Counted from the stretch's first letter, positions 1-8,105 are shown. The stretch is 29,365 nt of DNA from an uncultured Roseburia sp. (GCA_934317215.1 CAKREH010000040.1:1-29365); one strand, 5' to 3'. The notes: generated by a model not told the origin, from the sequence alone. Translations and numbers: made by a program.

Positions 1-157
1 CTCTGCTTTGTGCAATTTGCCAGCCACCAGATTAAAATCCACCTTTTGACACCCTAATCTTCATAGGAAATTACGTCTTATGAATGAAAAAGCCCTCCGG
101 GCGGGATGCGCATCTCGCGGAATAGAAGTTAGCTGTAAACAGCACCGCTCGAGCGTG

Positions 158-179
158 AAAGAGTCGCAAGCGACTCTTT
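158..179. repeat. Hairpin element, copy 1 (GTCGCAAGCGAC core)
   Basis: A 9-bp perfect stem (AAAGAGTCG/CGACTCTTT) with a CAAG loop is followed by TGTTCCTG. The same tail, GCAAGCG(A/G)CTCTTTGTTCCTG, recurs at about 23323-23344, also between genes. This suggests a dispersed element or a terminator-like module. The T-tract is poor, so terminator function is uncertain. Confidence 0.5.
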
Positions 180-239
180 GTTCCTGGAAAGTTACATTTT
201 ATGGTAAAAGGTAAGGACAATTCATAATTATAACAAGCT

Positions 240-530
240 GGGCGAAATATGTGGTTAATGTAAATAATTCGCCCATTTTTTCTGCATATTTGTTCAATTG
301 TGAAAGAGAATGGGCGAAATAACAATAAACGTTATTAAATAGACCACAAAAATGAAAAAGTCAGGGCGAAATCATTGAAAGAAAAAATGATTTCACCCAA
401 AATAGTTATAAATGATGAGATAGTAAACAAAAAATGGGTGAAATCATATCAGAGAAAAAAGACTACGCCCAAATGACGCATGGAAAAGAAATTTTCATAG
501 ATTATAGAAGAATTATATGGGTGAGCAGGT
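240..530. repeat. Cluster of (T)GGGYGAAAT motifs in both orientations
   Basis: Direct copies or near copies begin near 240, 311, 364, 434 and 519. Inverted copies lie near 267-275, 386-398 and 475-480. Spacing is about 25-50 bp. Two pairs form strong inverted repeats: about 266-277 with 309-320, and 364-376 (GGGCGAAATCATT) with 386-398 (AATGATTTCACCC). The copies toward the edges are degenerate. Such an array could bind a regulator or fold as RNA; neither is shown. Confidence 0.55.
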
Positions 531-587
531 TATAAAATCCTGTCAATAAACCGATGTTAATCATATATGAACGGATTCATTTTTTTT

Positions 588-747
588 TGATAGCAGATAT
601 GTTTGCAGAGAGTTGTGCAATTGTTTCTGATAGCAGATATGTTTGCAGAGAGTTGTGCAATTGTTTCTGATAGCAGATATGTTTGCAGAGAGTTGTGCTA
701 TTGTTTCTGATAATAGAATGTTTGCGGGGCGTGCAATCTGTTGTTTC
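588..747 (+). repeat. 40-bp tandem repeat, three full copies plus a degenerate fourth
   Basis: Units start at 588, 628 and 668 with TGATAGCAGATATG and end with TTGTTTC. Units 1 and 2 are identical, and unit 3 differs by one base. A degenerate fourth copy (about 708-747) merges into the ribosome binding site of the gene at 765. The head-to-tail arrangement without spacers excludes a CRISPR array. Copy number may vary between strains. Confidence 0.9.
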
Positions 748-764
748 AGGGAGGAATATGAGCT

Positions 765-1637
765 ATGGGAATTTCAGTAAACGGTGGGGGAAGCACCACG
801 GGGGCAGCGGCAATAGCGGGAACGCTGACCATCAAAAATGCAAATAAGGATGTGCGGGCGCGTATTGCGTATGTCTGTGGGAAGAGCAAAAGCAGCGGTA
901 CAAAGAAAAAACTGAACTATAATTATAAGGAAGTATCCAATCAGCTTTTGCGTGCAAAGAAACCGCAGGGCGCGTCAAATGCACTGACGAAGGCAAAAAG
1001 CAGGCTTGCCACTTTGCAGCGGTATGCAGCCAGCGGGGAATATGACAGCAAGGAAGTATCTGCGGCAGTTGCACATGCGAGACGGATGGTAGAGTGTGCG
1101 CAGCTTAAAGTGCGTCATTTGAAACAGGAAGAGATAGAAAATAGAAAATATAAAAGCGAAACTAAGTCTGAGGCGACGCAGAAAAAAGGTGAGATCAAGC
1201 GCCGTGCAGCAAATAAAAAGCGTGAGTTAAAGGAAAAAATTGCGATCGAAGAGCTTCAGAACGTACAGAAAGAAAAGGCAAAACGGACCGAGATACGGCA
1301 GAAGCGCAACAGTCACAGGCGTCAGGAACAGAGCAAGATCAGTGAAGCAGATATGAAATATATCAAAGACCAGATGGGAAACCGCAATACGTCTGATATA
1401 TCGCCGGATTCCGGAGTGATCGTGAGTCTGTCTGCTGAGTCCACAAATTTACAGCTGACGGAGGCACAGATTAAGATGCAGGCGCAGCAGGATGCGGAGT
1501 TAGAGACTGATCAGACAATGAGCGGTGACAGCAGTGCATTGTCGCAGAGTACGCCAATGTCGTCCGCGGCAGCTGCATCGGGCACAGCGTCTGCACCAGA
1601 ATCAAGCATGACGGAAAATATTAATATTTCCATTTAA
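765..1637 (+). CDS. Basic coiled-coil protein of unknown function
   Basis: I do not recognise this 290-residue protein. It has a Gly/Ser/Thr-rich N-terminus (residues 1-25). A long central part (about 40-200) is rich in Lys, Arg, Glu and Ala and probably forms extended helices or coiled coil; it holds several KRR/KKR clusters. The tail (about 210-290) is rich in Ser, Ala, Gln and Thr and looks disordered. No signal peptide or membrane segment is visible, so a cytoplasmic scaffold or nucleic-acid-binding role is possible but unproven. The start is supported by AGGGAGGA nine bases upstream; an ATG at 758 is in another frame and soon terminates. A 40-bp tandem repeat lies immediately upstream. 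Confidence 0.8.
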   Translation: MGISVNGGGSTTGAAAIAGTLTIKNANKDVRARIAYVCGKSKSSGTKKKLNYNYKEVSNQLLRAKKPQGASNALTKAKSRLATLQRYAASGEYDSKEVSAAVAHARRMVECAQLKVRHLKQEEIENRKYKSETKSEATQKKGEIKRRAANKKRELKEKIAIEELQNVQKEKAKRTEIRQKRNSHRRQEQSKISEADMKYIKDQMGNRNTSDISPDSGVIVSLSAESTNLQLTEAQIKMQAQQDAELETDQTMSGDSSALSQSTPMSSAAAASGTASAPESSMTENINISI

Positions 1638-1666
1638 GAAAACAACACAGTATTAAATTAGAAAGA

Positions 1667-1717
1667 GAGAGGGGTTTCTGTAAAACCACATGTAGTAGTT
1701 TAACAGAAACCCCTCTC
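1667..1717. terminator. Bidirectional terminator between convergent genes
   Basis: A 15-bp perfect inverted repeat (1667-1681 with 1703-1717, GAGAGGGGTTTCTGT) is extended by a further 4 bp after one mismatch. It lies between the plus-strand gene ending at 1637 and the minus-strand gene ending at 1762. T-tracts are modest on both sides. Confidence 0.8.
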
Positions 1718-1761
1718 GTTATACATGATAACAGCTTGTCTGCGCAGAGGACTGTCTGATG

Positions 1762-3054
1762 TTACTGATAGGAATAAAATGTTTTCTGTCCACTGTAAGA
1801 AACACCGGCGATTTCGCGGGATTCCGCAGTGGTTGTCTTGTAAAGTTTCTTGTTTACTTTAACATTGTTAGCGACAACATAATAGTAATAGTTTTTGTTT
1901 TTGCTTAAACCTTTGTTGGTAAGGTTTGTGGATTTGACGGTCTTTATTTTCTTAAAGCCGGTTTCAGGGCTTGTGCTGCGGTATACGGTGTAACTGGAAG
2001 CACCCTTGATTTTTGCCCAGGAAACTTTGATGGTTTTTCCACTGCGTTTTAAGGTGACCTTCGGCTGGGCAATGACAGTTTTATTGCCGGACCATGAACC
2101 GTAAATGGAAGTACCGTCAATATCTTTGTAGGCACGGACCTTAAAGATAAAGCCCTGGTTTTTGATGGAAGATAACTTAAAGGAAGCGGAAGTTTCTGTT
2201 GTCTTAAAATTCTTTACTTTTTTTCCGGCAAGGTTTGTGATGTAGACTTCGTAACCGGAATTGTCGTAGGAAGCGGAATCCCATTTGATGGTCACGCGGT
2301 TTTTGACAGAATCCCATTTCTCCAACACGTTATCTTTGATCTTTCCGGCAGCCGTATAACAGTCATGTCCGTAGGTTGTATAAGATCCGGTTTCATAGCC
2401 GGAGCCGGACTCGCGCATTGCGGCAATGCTGACTTCGTAGTGTGTGTCAGGGTCAAGTCCCTTGATCGTGTAGCTGGTTTTGTCGGTACTTCCGCTTAAA
2501 AACCAGCTTCCGCCCATTTCATAATATACTTTGTAAACAGTGGTGCCCTCGGCAGCTTCCCAGGAAACGGAGATGGAGCTGCTGCTTCCACCGGTCTGTT
2601 TTACGTCATCAGAGGAAATTGTAGCGGGAGCAGTGACAACTTCGACAGGAGTACACCAGTCAGAAAAAGTGGAATCTGTGGTTGGATCCCCCCAATCTCC
2701 ATTATCAAAACTTCTGACGCGGACATAATAGGAACGACCACTGTTTAATGTACCAAAATAGAGAGACAAATATGTAGTATAGTTACTGGATGACCAGTTT
2801 ACTCCGTCTATGGAATATTGAACATCATATCCATAGGCATTGATATCTTTATCCCATGTTACCTCAAAAGAGCTGCTGTTTGCATCAGTCTGATGCAGGT
2901 TCAGCACACCGGTCAGTGTTCCAGCCCACACGGTGGCAGGGCTGCCGGAGAGCTGCGGTACGAACAGGCACGCGAGAATGAGCAGACAGCCGGCAAATAA
3001 CCTTGAACACAGACTGTATGCAGTTTGTTTTTTTGAGTGTTGATTTTCTTTCAT
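1762..3054 (-). CDS. Secreted multi-domain fibronectin type III protein
   Basis: The 430-residue product has an N-terminal signal peptide with a long hydrophobic core and a likely cleavage after VWA. About four fibronectin type III-like modules follow, recognisable by the W/Y...Y.V.Y pattern and terminal YYV-type strands. The last ends in a module of the YRSTSPETGF type that is common in Lachnospiraceae exported proteins. No catalytic domain or sortase signal is seen, so a surface or secreted binding role is inferred. I chose the ATG at 3054 because AGGAGG lies 11 bases upstream. The longer reading from 3078 overlaps the stop of the upstream gene as TAATG and lacks its own site. It forms an operon with the C39-like gene, whose stop is 23 bases away. 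Confidence 0.85.
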   Translation of the reverse strand: MKENQHSKKQTAYSLCSRLFAGCLLILACLFVPQLSGSPATVWAGTLTGVLNLHQTDANSSSFEVTWDKDINAYGYDVQYSIDGVNWSSSNYTTYLSLYFGTLNSGRSYYVRVRSFDNGDWGDPTTDSTFSDWCTPVEVVTAPATISSDDVKQTGGSSSSISVSWEAAEGTTVYKVYYEMGGSWFLSGSTDKTSYTIKGLDPDTHYEVSIAAMRESGSGYETGSYTTYGHDCYTAAGKIKDNVLEKWDSVKNRVTIKWDSASYDNSGYEVYITNLAGKKVKNFKTTETSASFKLSSIKNQGFIFKVRAYKDIDGTSIYGSWSGNKTVIAQPKVTLKRSGKTIKVSWAKIKGASSYTVYRSTSPETGFKKIKTVKSTNLTNKGLSKNKNYYYYVVANNVKVNKKLYKTTTAESREIAGVSYSGQKTFYSYQ

Positions 3055-3077
3055 AACATTGATTCCTCCTTGGAACA

Positions 3078-4523
3078 TTATTTTTTATCAATCGTATATA
3101 CATAATGGATATTTGTATATTTCTTGATCAGTGAACGGCTGAGATCGATACATTCGCCATTTCGGATACCGGAGTCGTTGACTTTGATCACGCCGTCTTT
3201 TAAGTAAGCCACTTCCGTGTGATAACCATCCTGTCTTATGAGCACGCCCTGTGGACGGCTTGCAAGATAGTTGTATAATTCCTGTTTTCTTGCAGCTTCG
3301 GATTTGCCGGTCAGGGTGTATCTGGTAACTTTGACGCCGTATTTTTTCTCTATTTTTGCACTGTTAAATGCGACACCTCCCATGACGTCATAGAGCTTGT
3401 TCGGGTCACAGTCGTATCCCATTGCGTGAAGTACCATGGCAGGGGCACAGCAGAAACAGGAAACAAGACGTTCATTATAGGAAAACTTCCAGCCATCCAG
3501 CTGATAATAATAAGGCATACCGGAGGAAACGTTTGCGGCATTTCCCTGCGGTGTTTTGGATGGGGAAGAGTTACTGCCGGATGACGTTTTGGTGCAATAT
3601 GCACTGACTAAGGGGCTCGCCTCGGTTGTGACAATTTTTCCGGATACCTTGTACACGGCTGAAATGCGGAAATAATAATTCTTCTTGTAGGCAAGATTTG
3701 GAATCGTTGCCTTTGTGCCGGTTACAGTCGCGCAGGCGCGGAACTTTCCATTTGGTGAGGTGGACTGATAAATTTTGTATTTCAGTGCTCCGTCGCATTT
3801 TACCCAGGTCAAAAGAACCTTGTTTTTGGAGCTGGAAGCCTTGCTGATGCGTGGGTTATCCAGCCATTTGGCGTAGAGAGTGATATTTTTGGTGGTTCCT
3901 TTTTTTATGGATGTGACCGGTTTGGTATATTTTTTGTCCGTAAACCATCCTCCAAAAGTGAAATCCGTCCGTGAAGGATCTTTGAGCGTAATGGTTTTAC
4001 TTTTTTTCTTAAATTCATCCGGGTTTGCTGAGTTGTTAACGCCCCCGTCTAAAATATAAGTGATCGTATAGCCGCCGGTCGATTTCCAGTGGGCATGCAG
4101 GGTCGCATCATCTGTGAGGGTACAGATGGTTTCTGCCGTGATTTTCGTGCCGCCCTTTTCTTTGGTATACCAGCCCTGAAATGAGAAACCGCTCCTGGAT
4201 ACTGTGGGAAGTTCACCGTAAGATGCGCCAGTGGTAACCTGAATCGTATTGAAGGAACTGGTGATATCGCCACCGTTCTCATTGAAATAAACGGTGAACC
4301 CTTCGTCCTCATCGTCCTCGTCATTGGCAATGTTCTCATCGTCTTCGTCATTGGCAATGCTCTCGGTGTCATCTTCCGTGTCATCCTCGTCGTCTGCTTC
4401 TGTTCCGTCTGTATTTTCATCTTCATCGTAGTAGGAGTATGCAAAAGTGGGAACAGGTGAAAAAGAGACGAAAAAGATGGTGGTAAAAAGTAAAAGCAGA
4501 CAACATAAAACATGTCTTTTCAT
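3078..4523 (-). CDS. Secreted protein with InlB-type repeats, FN3 and a C39-like peptidase domain
   Basis: The 481-residue product has a signal peptide ending near TFAYS. An Asp/Glu-rich linker with a repeated IANDEDDE motif follows. Next come two Listeria-Bacteroides (InlB B-repeat) modules, seen as GGWF.D.....P and LYAKW-type signatures, and a fibronectin type III module related to the last one in the neighbouring gene. The C-terminal ~150 residues resemble the peptidase C39-like family: a Cys-containing helix (SCFCCAPAM), then GYHTEVAYLKD with the candidate His, then VNDSG. In typical members the sequence is DCGPA; here Gly is replaced by Ala, so activity is uncertain. GAAAGGAGATG supports the start, and a consensus promoter lies upstream. 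It heads the two-gene operon. Confidence 0.85.
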   Translation of the reverse strand: MKRHVLCCLLLLFTTIFFVSFSPVPTFAYSYYDEDENTDGTEADDEDDTEDDTESIANDEDDENIANDEDDEDEGFTVYFNENGGDITSSFNTIQVTTGASYGELPTVSRSGFSFQGWYTKEKGGTKITAETICTLTDDATLHAHWKSTGGYTITYILDGGVNNSANPDEFKKKSKTITLKDPSRTDFTFGGWFTDKKYTKPVTSIKKGTTKNITLYAKWLDNPRISKASSSKNKVLLTWVKCDGALKYKIYQSTSPNGKFRACATVTGTKATIPNLAYKKNYYFRISAVYKVSGKIVTTEASPLVSAYCTKTSSGSNSSPSKTPQGNAANVSSGMPYYYQLDGWKFSYNERLVSCFCCAPAMVLHAMGYDCDPNKLYDVMGGVAFNSAKIEKKYGVKVTRYTLTGKSEAARKQELYNYLASRPQGVLIRQDGYHTEVAYLKDGVIKVNDSGIRNGECIDLSRSLIKKYTNIHYVYTIDKK

Positions 4524-4548
4524 AACCTCATCTCCTTTCTTTGAGTCA

Positions 4549-4577
4549 ATTATAACAATACTAAAGTATTTTGTAAA
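4549..4577 (-). promoter_or_regulatory. Promoter of the secreted-protein operon
   Basis: Read on the minus strand: TTTACA (4577-4572), 17 bases, TATAAT (4554-4549). This close match to a sigma-A promoter lies about 25 bases upstream of the start at 4523. Confidence 0.8.
4557..4570. promoter_or_regulatory. Palindromic operator candidate within the promoter spacer
   Basis: AATACT-AA-AGTATT has perfect 6-bp half-sites and lies exactly between the -35 and -10 boxes of the secreted-protein operon. A further AATACT half-site occurs at 4594-4599. The obvious candidate binder is the XRE-family protein encoded divergently next door. This is inference from position and symmetry. Confidence 0.5.
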
Positions 4578-4607
4578 TGGCTATTGTGCGCATAATACTT
4601 ACCTAAT

Positions 4608-4982
4608 ATGAAAAAAATACAAAACGAAAAAAAGTCTGGGAGTGGGGAGACAGGCGCAAAGGAAACTTATAGGGGGAAATGCAGAAAGCGTATGCTGGGA
4701 GAAGTGATCCATAATTTAAGAAAATCAAGAAATTTAAGCCAGGTTGATGTTGCGAGGGAACTTGGTGTATCGAAACAGAGTGTTTCAAACTGGGAAAATG
4801 ATAATATACTTCCGTCCATCGATATGTTAATTAAGATTGCATGCTTTTTTTCCGTCAGCACAGATTATCTCTTAGAACTGGATGGGCGAAGCTATCTTGA
4901 GGTCAGCGGGCTGACTTTAGAACAGCTCTCACACATCCAGGTGATCATCAATGATCTGAGAAAGAATAATGACCGCAAATAA
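4608..4982 (+). CDS. XRE-family helix-turn-helix transcriptional regulator
   Basis: A small DNA-binding protein with a classical Cro/C1-type domain: residues 29-88 include LSQVDVARELGVSKQSVSNW, the helix-turn-helix with its recognition helix, followed by LPSIDMLIKIACFFSVSTDYLL. The last 35 residues are a short helical tail with no ligand-binding domain. The start is uncertain. The ATG at 4608 has no visible ribosome binding site, whereas an ATG at 4692 (96 residues) starts at the conserved domain and has AGGGGG 15 bases upstream, which is rather far. It is divergent from the secreted-protein operon and may control it through the palindrome at 4557-4570. It is close to tatD but probably unrelated in function. 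Confidence 0.85.
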   Translation: MKKIQNEKKSGSGETGAKETYRGKCRKRMLGEVIHNLRKSRNLSQVDVARELGVSKQSVSNWENDNILPSIDMLIKIACFFSVSTDYLLELDGRSYLEVSGLTLEQLSHIQVIINDLRKNNDRK

Positions 4983-5025
4983 AAAGTGATATGTTAAAAT
5001 AGAGACTAAAGGAGTGAAGAAGATT

Positions 5026-5799
5026 ATGATATTTGAAACACATGCACACTATGATGATGAGCGGTTTGAGGAGGACAGGGATGCGCTGATCACTTCTATG
5101 CCGGAGCGCGGTGTGGGCACGATCATCAATGTCGGTGCCTCGATCGAATCTACCAAAACAACGCTTGCGCTGTCTGAAAAGTATCCGTTTGTCTATGCAG
5201 CAGTCGGGGTACATCCGAGCGATATCAGTGGCTTAAATGAGGAAACATTTGCATGGTTAAGGGAGCAGACCCAAAAGGAAAAAGTCGTTGCGGTCGGAGA
5301 GATCGGTCTGGATTATTACTGGGATAAAGAGCCGGAAGTACAAAAACAGCAGAGGTACTGGTTTGCGGAGCAGATGAAACTGGCAAGGGAAGCAGCGCTT
5401 CCGGTGATCATCCATTCCAGGGATGCGGCAGCAGATACCATGGAAGTCATGAAATCAGTACATGCGGAGGAAATACCGGGAGTGATCCACTGTTATTCCT
5501 ATTCGAAAGAGATGGCACAGGAATTTATAAAAATGGGATACTATATTGGTGTCGGCGGTGTTGTGACCTTTAAAAATGCGAAGAAATTAAAGGAGACCGT
5601 GCAGGAGATCCCGCTTGATAGGATCCTCCTTGAGACAGACTGTCCGTATATGGCGCCAGAGCCGCACCGCGGGGAGCGGAACGATTCTTCCTATATCCCG
5701 TTTGTGCTCGCAAAGATCGCGGAATTAAGAGGAATCACGCCAGAGGAAGTGGAACAGGCGACGAGGGAAAATGCGGAGAAATTGTTTCGTATCATGTAA
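5026..5799 (+). CDS. tatD: TatD-family metal-dependent hydrolase (DNase)
   Basis: A 257-residue TIM-barrel metallohydrolase of the TatD/YcfH family; characterised members are 3'-5' exonucleases on DNA and RNA. The expected metal ligands are visible: H6 and H8 (ETHAHYD), E92 (AVGEIGLDYYW), H130 (VIIHSRDA), H155 (GVIHCYS) and D205 (LLETDCPY). The ending MAPEPHRGERN is typical of the family. I chose the ATG at 5026 because AAAGGAG lies 11 bases upstream; the GTG at 5014 overlaps that site. The gene ends one base before the end of the convergent repair gene, so the two transcripts have no room for a terminator between them. Confidence 0.95.
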   Translation: MIFETHAHYDDERFEEDRDALITSMPERGVGTIINVGASIESTKTTLALSEKYPFVYAAVGVHPSDISGLNEETFAWLREQTQKEKVVAVGEIGLDYYWDKEPEVQKQQRYWFAEQMKLAREAALPVIIHSRDAAADTMEVMKSVHAEEIPGVIHCYSYSKEMAQEFIKMGYYIGVGGVVTFKNAKKLKETVQEIPLDRILLETDCPYMAPEPHRGERNDSSYIPFVLAKIAELRGITPEEVEQATRENAEKLFRIM

Positions 5800-5800
5800 T

Positions 5801-6658
5801 TTATTTTCTGCCAAGTTCCGGCGTATCTCCCCAGAAGCGCTTCGGAATGTTCTGCACCTGAAGCTTTGGATTGACCCGCGCCTGGATCGCAATCTGGTCA
5901 AAAAAGGTCAGCCACAGTTTCTGATACGCAGCCTCTTTTTCAGAGGTGCGTTTAAAAAGGTCCTGATCTATGCCGGAGGCATCCACCAGCATGAAGTTCT
6001 TGCCGGCGGCATGGACTGCGGCAAGCTGCCGGTTCTCATCATATATCATAAAATTCTCCTGTGGGAGACGATCGGTGAAGTGCTCTGCTAATATCGGCAG
6101 GGCATTATTTTTTGGATGGATCGTGGAGAATAAAACACCATTTTCCAGTTCCGAAAAACGAAGAAAGCCGAGCAGGTGATGAGCATCATTTGCGGTAGCG
6201 CGCGACAGTGTAAACAGGCGGTGGACATAAGGATTGGAGAGATCATGGATGGCGCGTGCTCCGGCGGCTGTATTCAGACCAAGTACAAGAGTGTGGTAAA
6301 TGGCATCGGCTTTGTCTAAGTCATTCTCTTTTGCAGGAACAATGGAGAGGATTGCATTTAAAATGATATCGTAAAATTCACTGCCAAGCCTGCGCTGTAT
6401 GGTGCGGGCAACTTTATCTGCTTTCTCTGCAGAAGTTTCCACACGGATATACTCATAAAACAGTTGATAATTGTCCGGTTCATGGCAGACAATGTGGATA
6501 TCTTCGTGCGAGCAGGTGTGTGTGGAATCAGTGGGATGCTGCAGGGCGGATGTGTTATCTTTGCAGGAAATATTATTTTGTTTTATTTTAAAATCCCATG
6601 CATCATAAATGCCGGAAAAAATCCCGTTGGGAGAATCTTCGCAGATAAATGTGTACAT
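5801..6658 (-). CDS. TIGR03915-family (DUF4130) putative DNA repair protein
   Basis: A 285-residue protein matching the family I know as TIGR03915 or DUF4130, recognisable by the opening MYTFICEDSPNGIFSGIYDAW and the ending IPKRFWGDTPE. Family knowledge: this domain is almost always encoded next to a TIGR03916 radical SAM protein, and is found fused to UdgX-type uracil-DNA-binding proteins. The exact reaction is unknown. The ATG at 6658 is preferred: GGAG lies seven bases upstream, inside an in-frame ATGGAG that would otherwise give a start at 6670 without a site. It is the second gene of an operon, 21 bases after the radical SAM gene. LexA-like boxes upstream of the pair support a DNA damage role. 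Confidence 0.9.
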   Translation of the reverse strand: MYTFICEDSPNGIFSGIYDAWDFKIKQNNISCKDNTSALQHPTDSTHTCSHEDIHIVCHEPDNYQLFYEYIRVETSAEKADKVARTIQRRLGSEFYDIILNAILSIVPAKENDLDKADAIYHTLVLGLNTAAGARAIHDLSNPYVHRLFTLSRATANDAHHLLGFLRFSELENGVLFSTIHPKNNALPILAEHFTDRLPQENFMIYDENRQLAAVHAAGKNFMLVDASGIDQDLFKRTSEKEAAYQKLWLTFFDQIAIQARVNPKLQVQNIPKRFWGDTPELGRK

Positions 6659-6679
6659 ATTAATCTCCATTCAGCATCA

Positions 6680-7960
6680 TCAGGAAAACAAACTGAGCTG
6701 CTGATACCCTGCCTCCCGTATTTCGCGTGGAATCTGGGTACGGTCAGCAATCAGATTGCGGCAGATATAGTCTTCGTCCAGTTTGGTGGGATACATCATG
6801 TGACCGGAACAGGTGATGAAGTACAGGGCACGTTTTAGTACGACACCGATCTTTTTCAGGTCGGAAAAATCGAGTTTATTCATACGTCTTGCCTTTACGA
6901 TGCGTGAGGCAGATTTTGCACCGATGCCGGGAACCCGCAAAAGGGTGTGATAATCGGCGCGGTTGATCTCAACCGGAAAATACTCCAGGTGACGGAGTGC
7001 CCAGTCACATTTTGGATCCAGATAGATATTGAAATCCGGGCGCTCTTTGGTCAGTAATTCATCCACTTTAAAATCATAATAGCGCAGCAGCCAGTCTGCC
7101 TGATAGAGGCGGTGCTCACGTAAAAGAGGCGGACCACCCGGCAGAACCGGCAGGTTTGAGTCGTGGTTTACATTGACAAAAGCCGAGTAAAAAACTCTCT
7201 TTAAGTCAAACTTCTGATAAAGTGTCTCAGCAACGCGCATGATTTCATAATCGTGTTCCGGAGTGGCACCAATGATCATCTGTGTGCTCTGACCGGCGGG
7301 GACAAAACGCGGTGCTTTGCGGTAAATGGCAAGTTCATCCTTATTTTCCGTAATGCGGTTCTGGATCTGGCGCATTGGTTTTAAAATAGTAGTTCTGGAC
7401 TTATAGGGAGCCAGTTTCTTTAAGCTGTCGGCGGTCGGAAGTTCTAAATTGACACTCATGCGGTCGGCAAGAAATCCTGCTTTTTCCACGAGGACGGGAT
7501 CCGCGCCGGGGATCGCCTTGACATGGATATAGCCGTTAAAATGATAGACATTGCGCAGCCGATAGAGCGTCTGATAGATCAGATCCATCGTATAATTGGG
7601 ATTGATCATGATGCCGGAACTCAGGAAAAGTCCTTCGATATAGTTACGCCGGTAAAATTCCATCGTCAGTTCACAGACTTCATCGGGGGTAAAAGAAGCA
7701 CGTTTCACATCGGAGTTACAGTTGTTCTGGCAGTAGGTGCAGTTAAAAATACATTCATTGGTAAAGAGGATCTTGAGCAGGGAAATACAGCGCCCGTCCG
7801 CAGAGAACGAGTGACAGATCCCACAGGCGAGGGAGTTCCCCATACCGGTGCCATTGCCGCGGCGGTCCACACCGCTGGAAGTACAGGCAACATCGTATTT
7901 TGCGGCGGCGGTAAGTATAGAAAGTTTTTCCATCAGGGACATGTTTTGCTGAATGTTCAT
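6680..7960 (-). CDS. TIGR03916-family radical SAM protein, putative DNA modification/repair
   Basis: A 426-residue radical SAM protein. The cluster motif C70-x3-C74-x2-C77 (NECIFNCTYCQNNC) binds the 4Fe-4S cluster that cleaves S-adenosylmethionine. Three further Cys (C26, C46, C49) precede it and may bind another metal site. Near the C-terminus, LLRVPGIGAKSASRIVKARR is a helix-hairpin-helix motif typical of DNA-binding proteins. The family is annotated as a putative DNA modification/repair protein paired with TIGR03915; the substrate is not known. The start at 7960 is chosen because GGAG lies in an in-frame ATGGAG-N6-ATG arrangement, as in the next gene. The sigma-A promoter at 8069-8097 is flanked by two SOS-box-like operators, implying damage-inducible expression. 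Confidence 0.92.
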   Translation of the reverse strand: MNIQQNMSLMEKLSILTAAAKYDVACTSSGVDRRGNGTGMGNSLACGICHSFSADGRCISLLKILFTNECIFNCTYCQNNCNSDVKRASFTPDEVCELTMEFYRRNYIEGLFLSSGIMINPNYTMDLIYQTLYRLRNVYHFNGYIHVKAIPGADPVLVEKAGFLADRMSVNLELPTADSLKKLAPYKSRTTILKPMRQIQNRITENKDELAIYRKAPRFVPAGQSTQMIIGATPEHDYEIMRVAETLYQKFDLKRVFYSAFVNVNHDSNLPVLPGGPPLLREHRLYQADWLLRYYDFKVDELLTKERPDFNIYLDPKCDWALRHLEYFPVEINRADYHTLLRVPGIGAKSASRIVKARRMNKLDFSDLKKIGVVLKRALYFITCSGHMMYPTKLDEDYICRNLIADRTQIPREIREAGYQQLSLFS

Positions 7961-8046
7961 ACTAAGCTCCATTTCTCATGGTCTTTTCATATTTTCATGG
8001 TTACATATAAACGGGTTTGGATTATCGGTCGCATATCACTAAAAAC

Positions 8047-8060
8047 AGAACGAATGTTCG
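8047..8060. promoter_or_regulatory. LexA (SOS) box 1, downstream of the -10
   Basis: AGAACGAATGTTCG contains GAAC-N4-GTTC and fits the Gram-positive LexA consensus CGAACRNRYGTTYG at all but the first base. It starts just after the -10 box of the repair operon, so bound LexA would block initiation. Confidence 0.8.
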
Positions 8061-8068
8061 ATAAAATC

Positions 8069-8097
8069 AATATAACACAAAATCAAAACACATGCAA
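8069..8097 (-). promoter_or_regulatory. Sigma-A promoter of the repair operon
   Basis: Minus strand: TTGCAT (8097-8092), 17-base spacer, TATATT (8074-8069). The predicted transcript starts near 8062 and has a leader of about 100 bases before the ATG at 7960. Confidence 0.75.
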
Positions 8098-8105
8098 TAG
8101 AAAAA

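Larger units (their letters stand above)
1..764. other. Gene-free, repeat-rich intergenic region
   Basis: I find no coding region with a plausible start and ribosome binding site here; the one long reading frame (minus strand, 71-325) has no recognisable product and runs through the hairpin element. The region holds the 158-179 hairpin, a cluster of GGGYGAAAT-like motifs in both orientations (about 240-530), and a 40-bp tandem repeat (588-747) that runs up to the ribosome binding site of the next gene. Confidence 0.6.

Noticed and set aside
71..325. Minus-strand reading frame of 84 codons
   Set aside because: No ribosome binding site or family match, and it runs through hairpin and motif repeats.
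588..747. CRISPR array
   Set aside because: The units are head-to-tail 40-mers with no unique spacers and no cas genes nearby.
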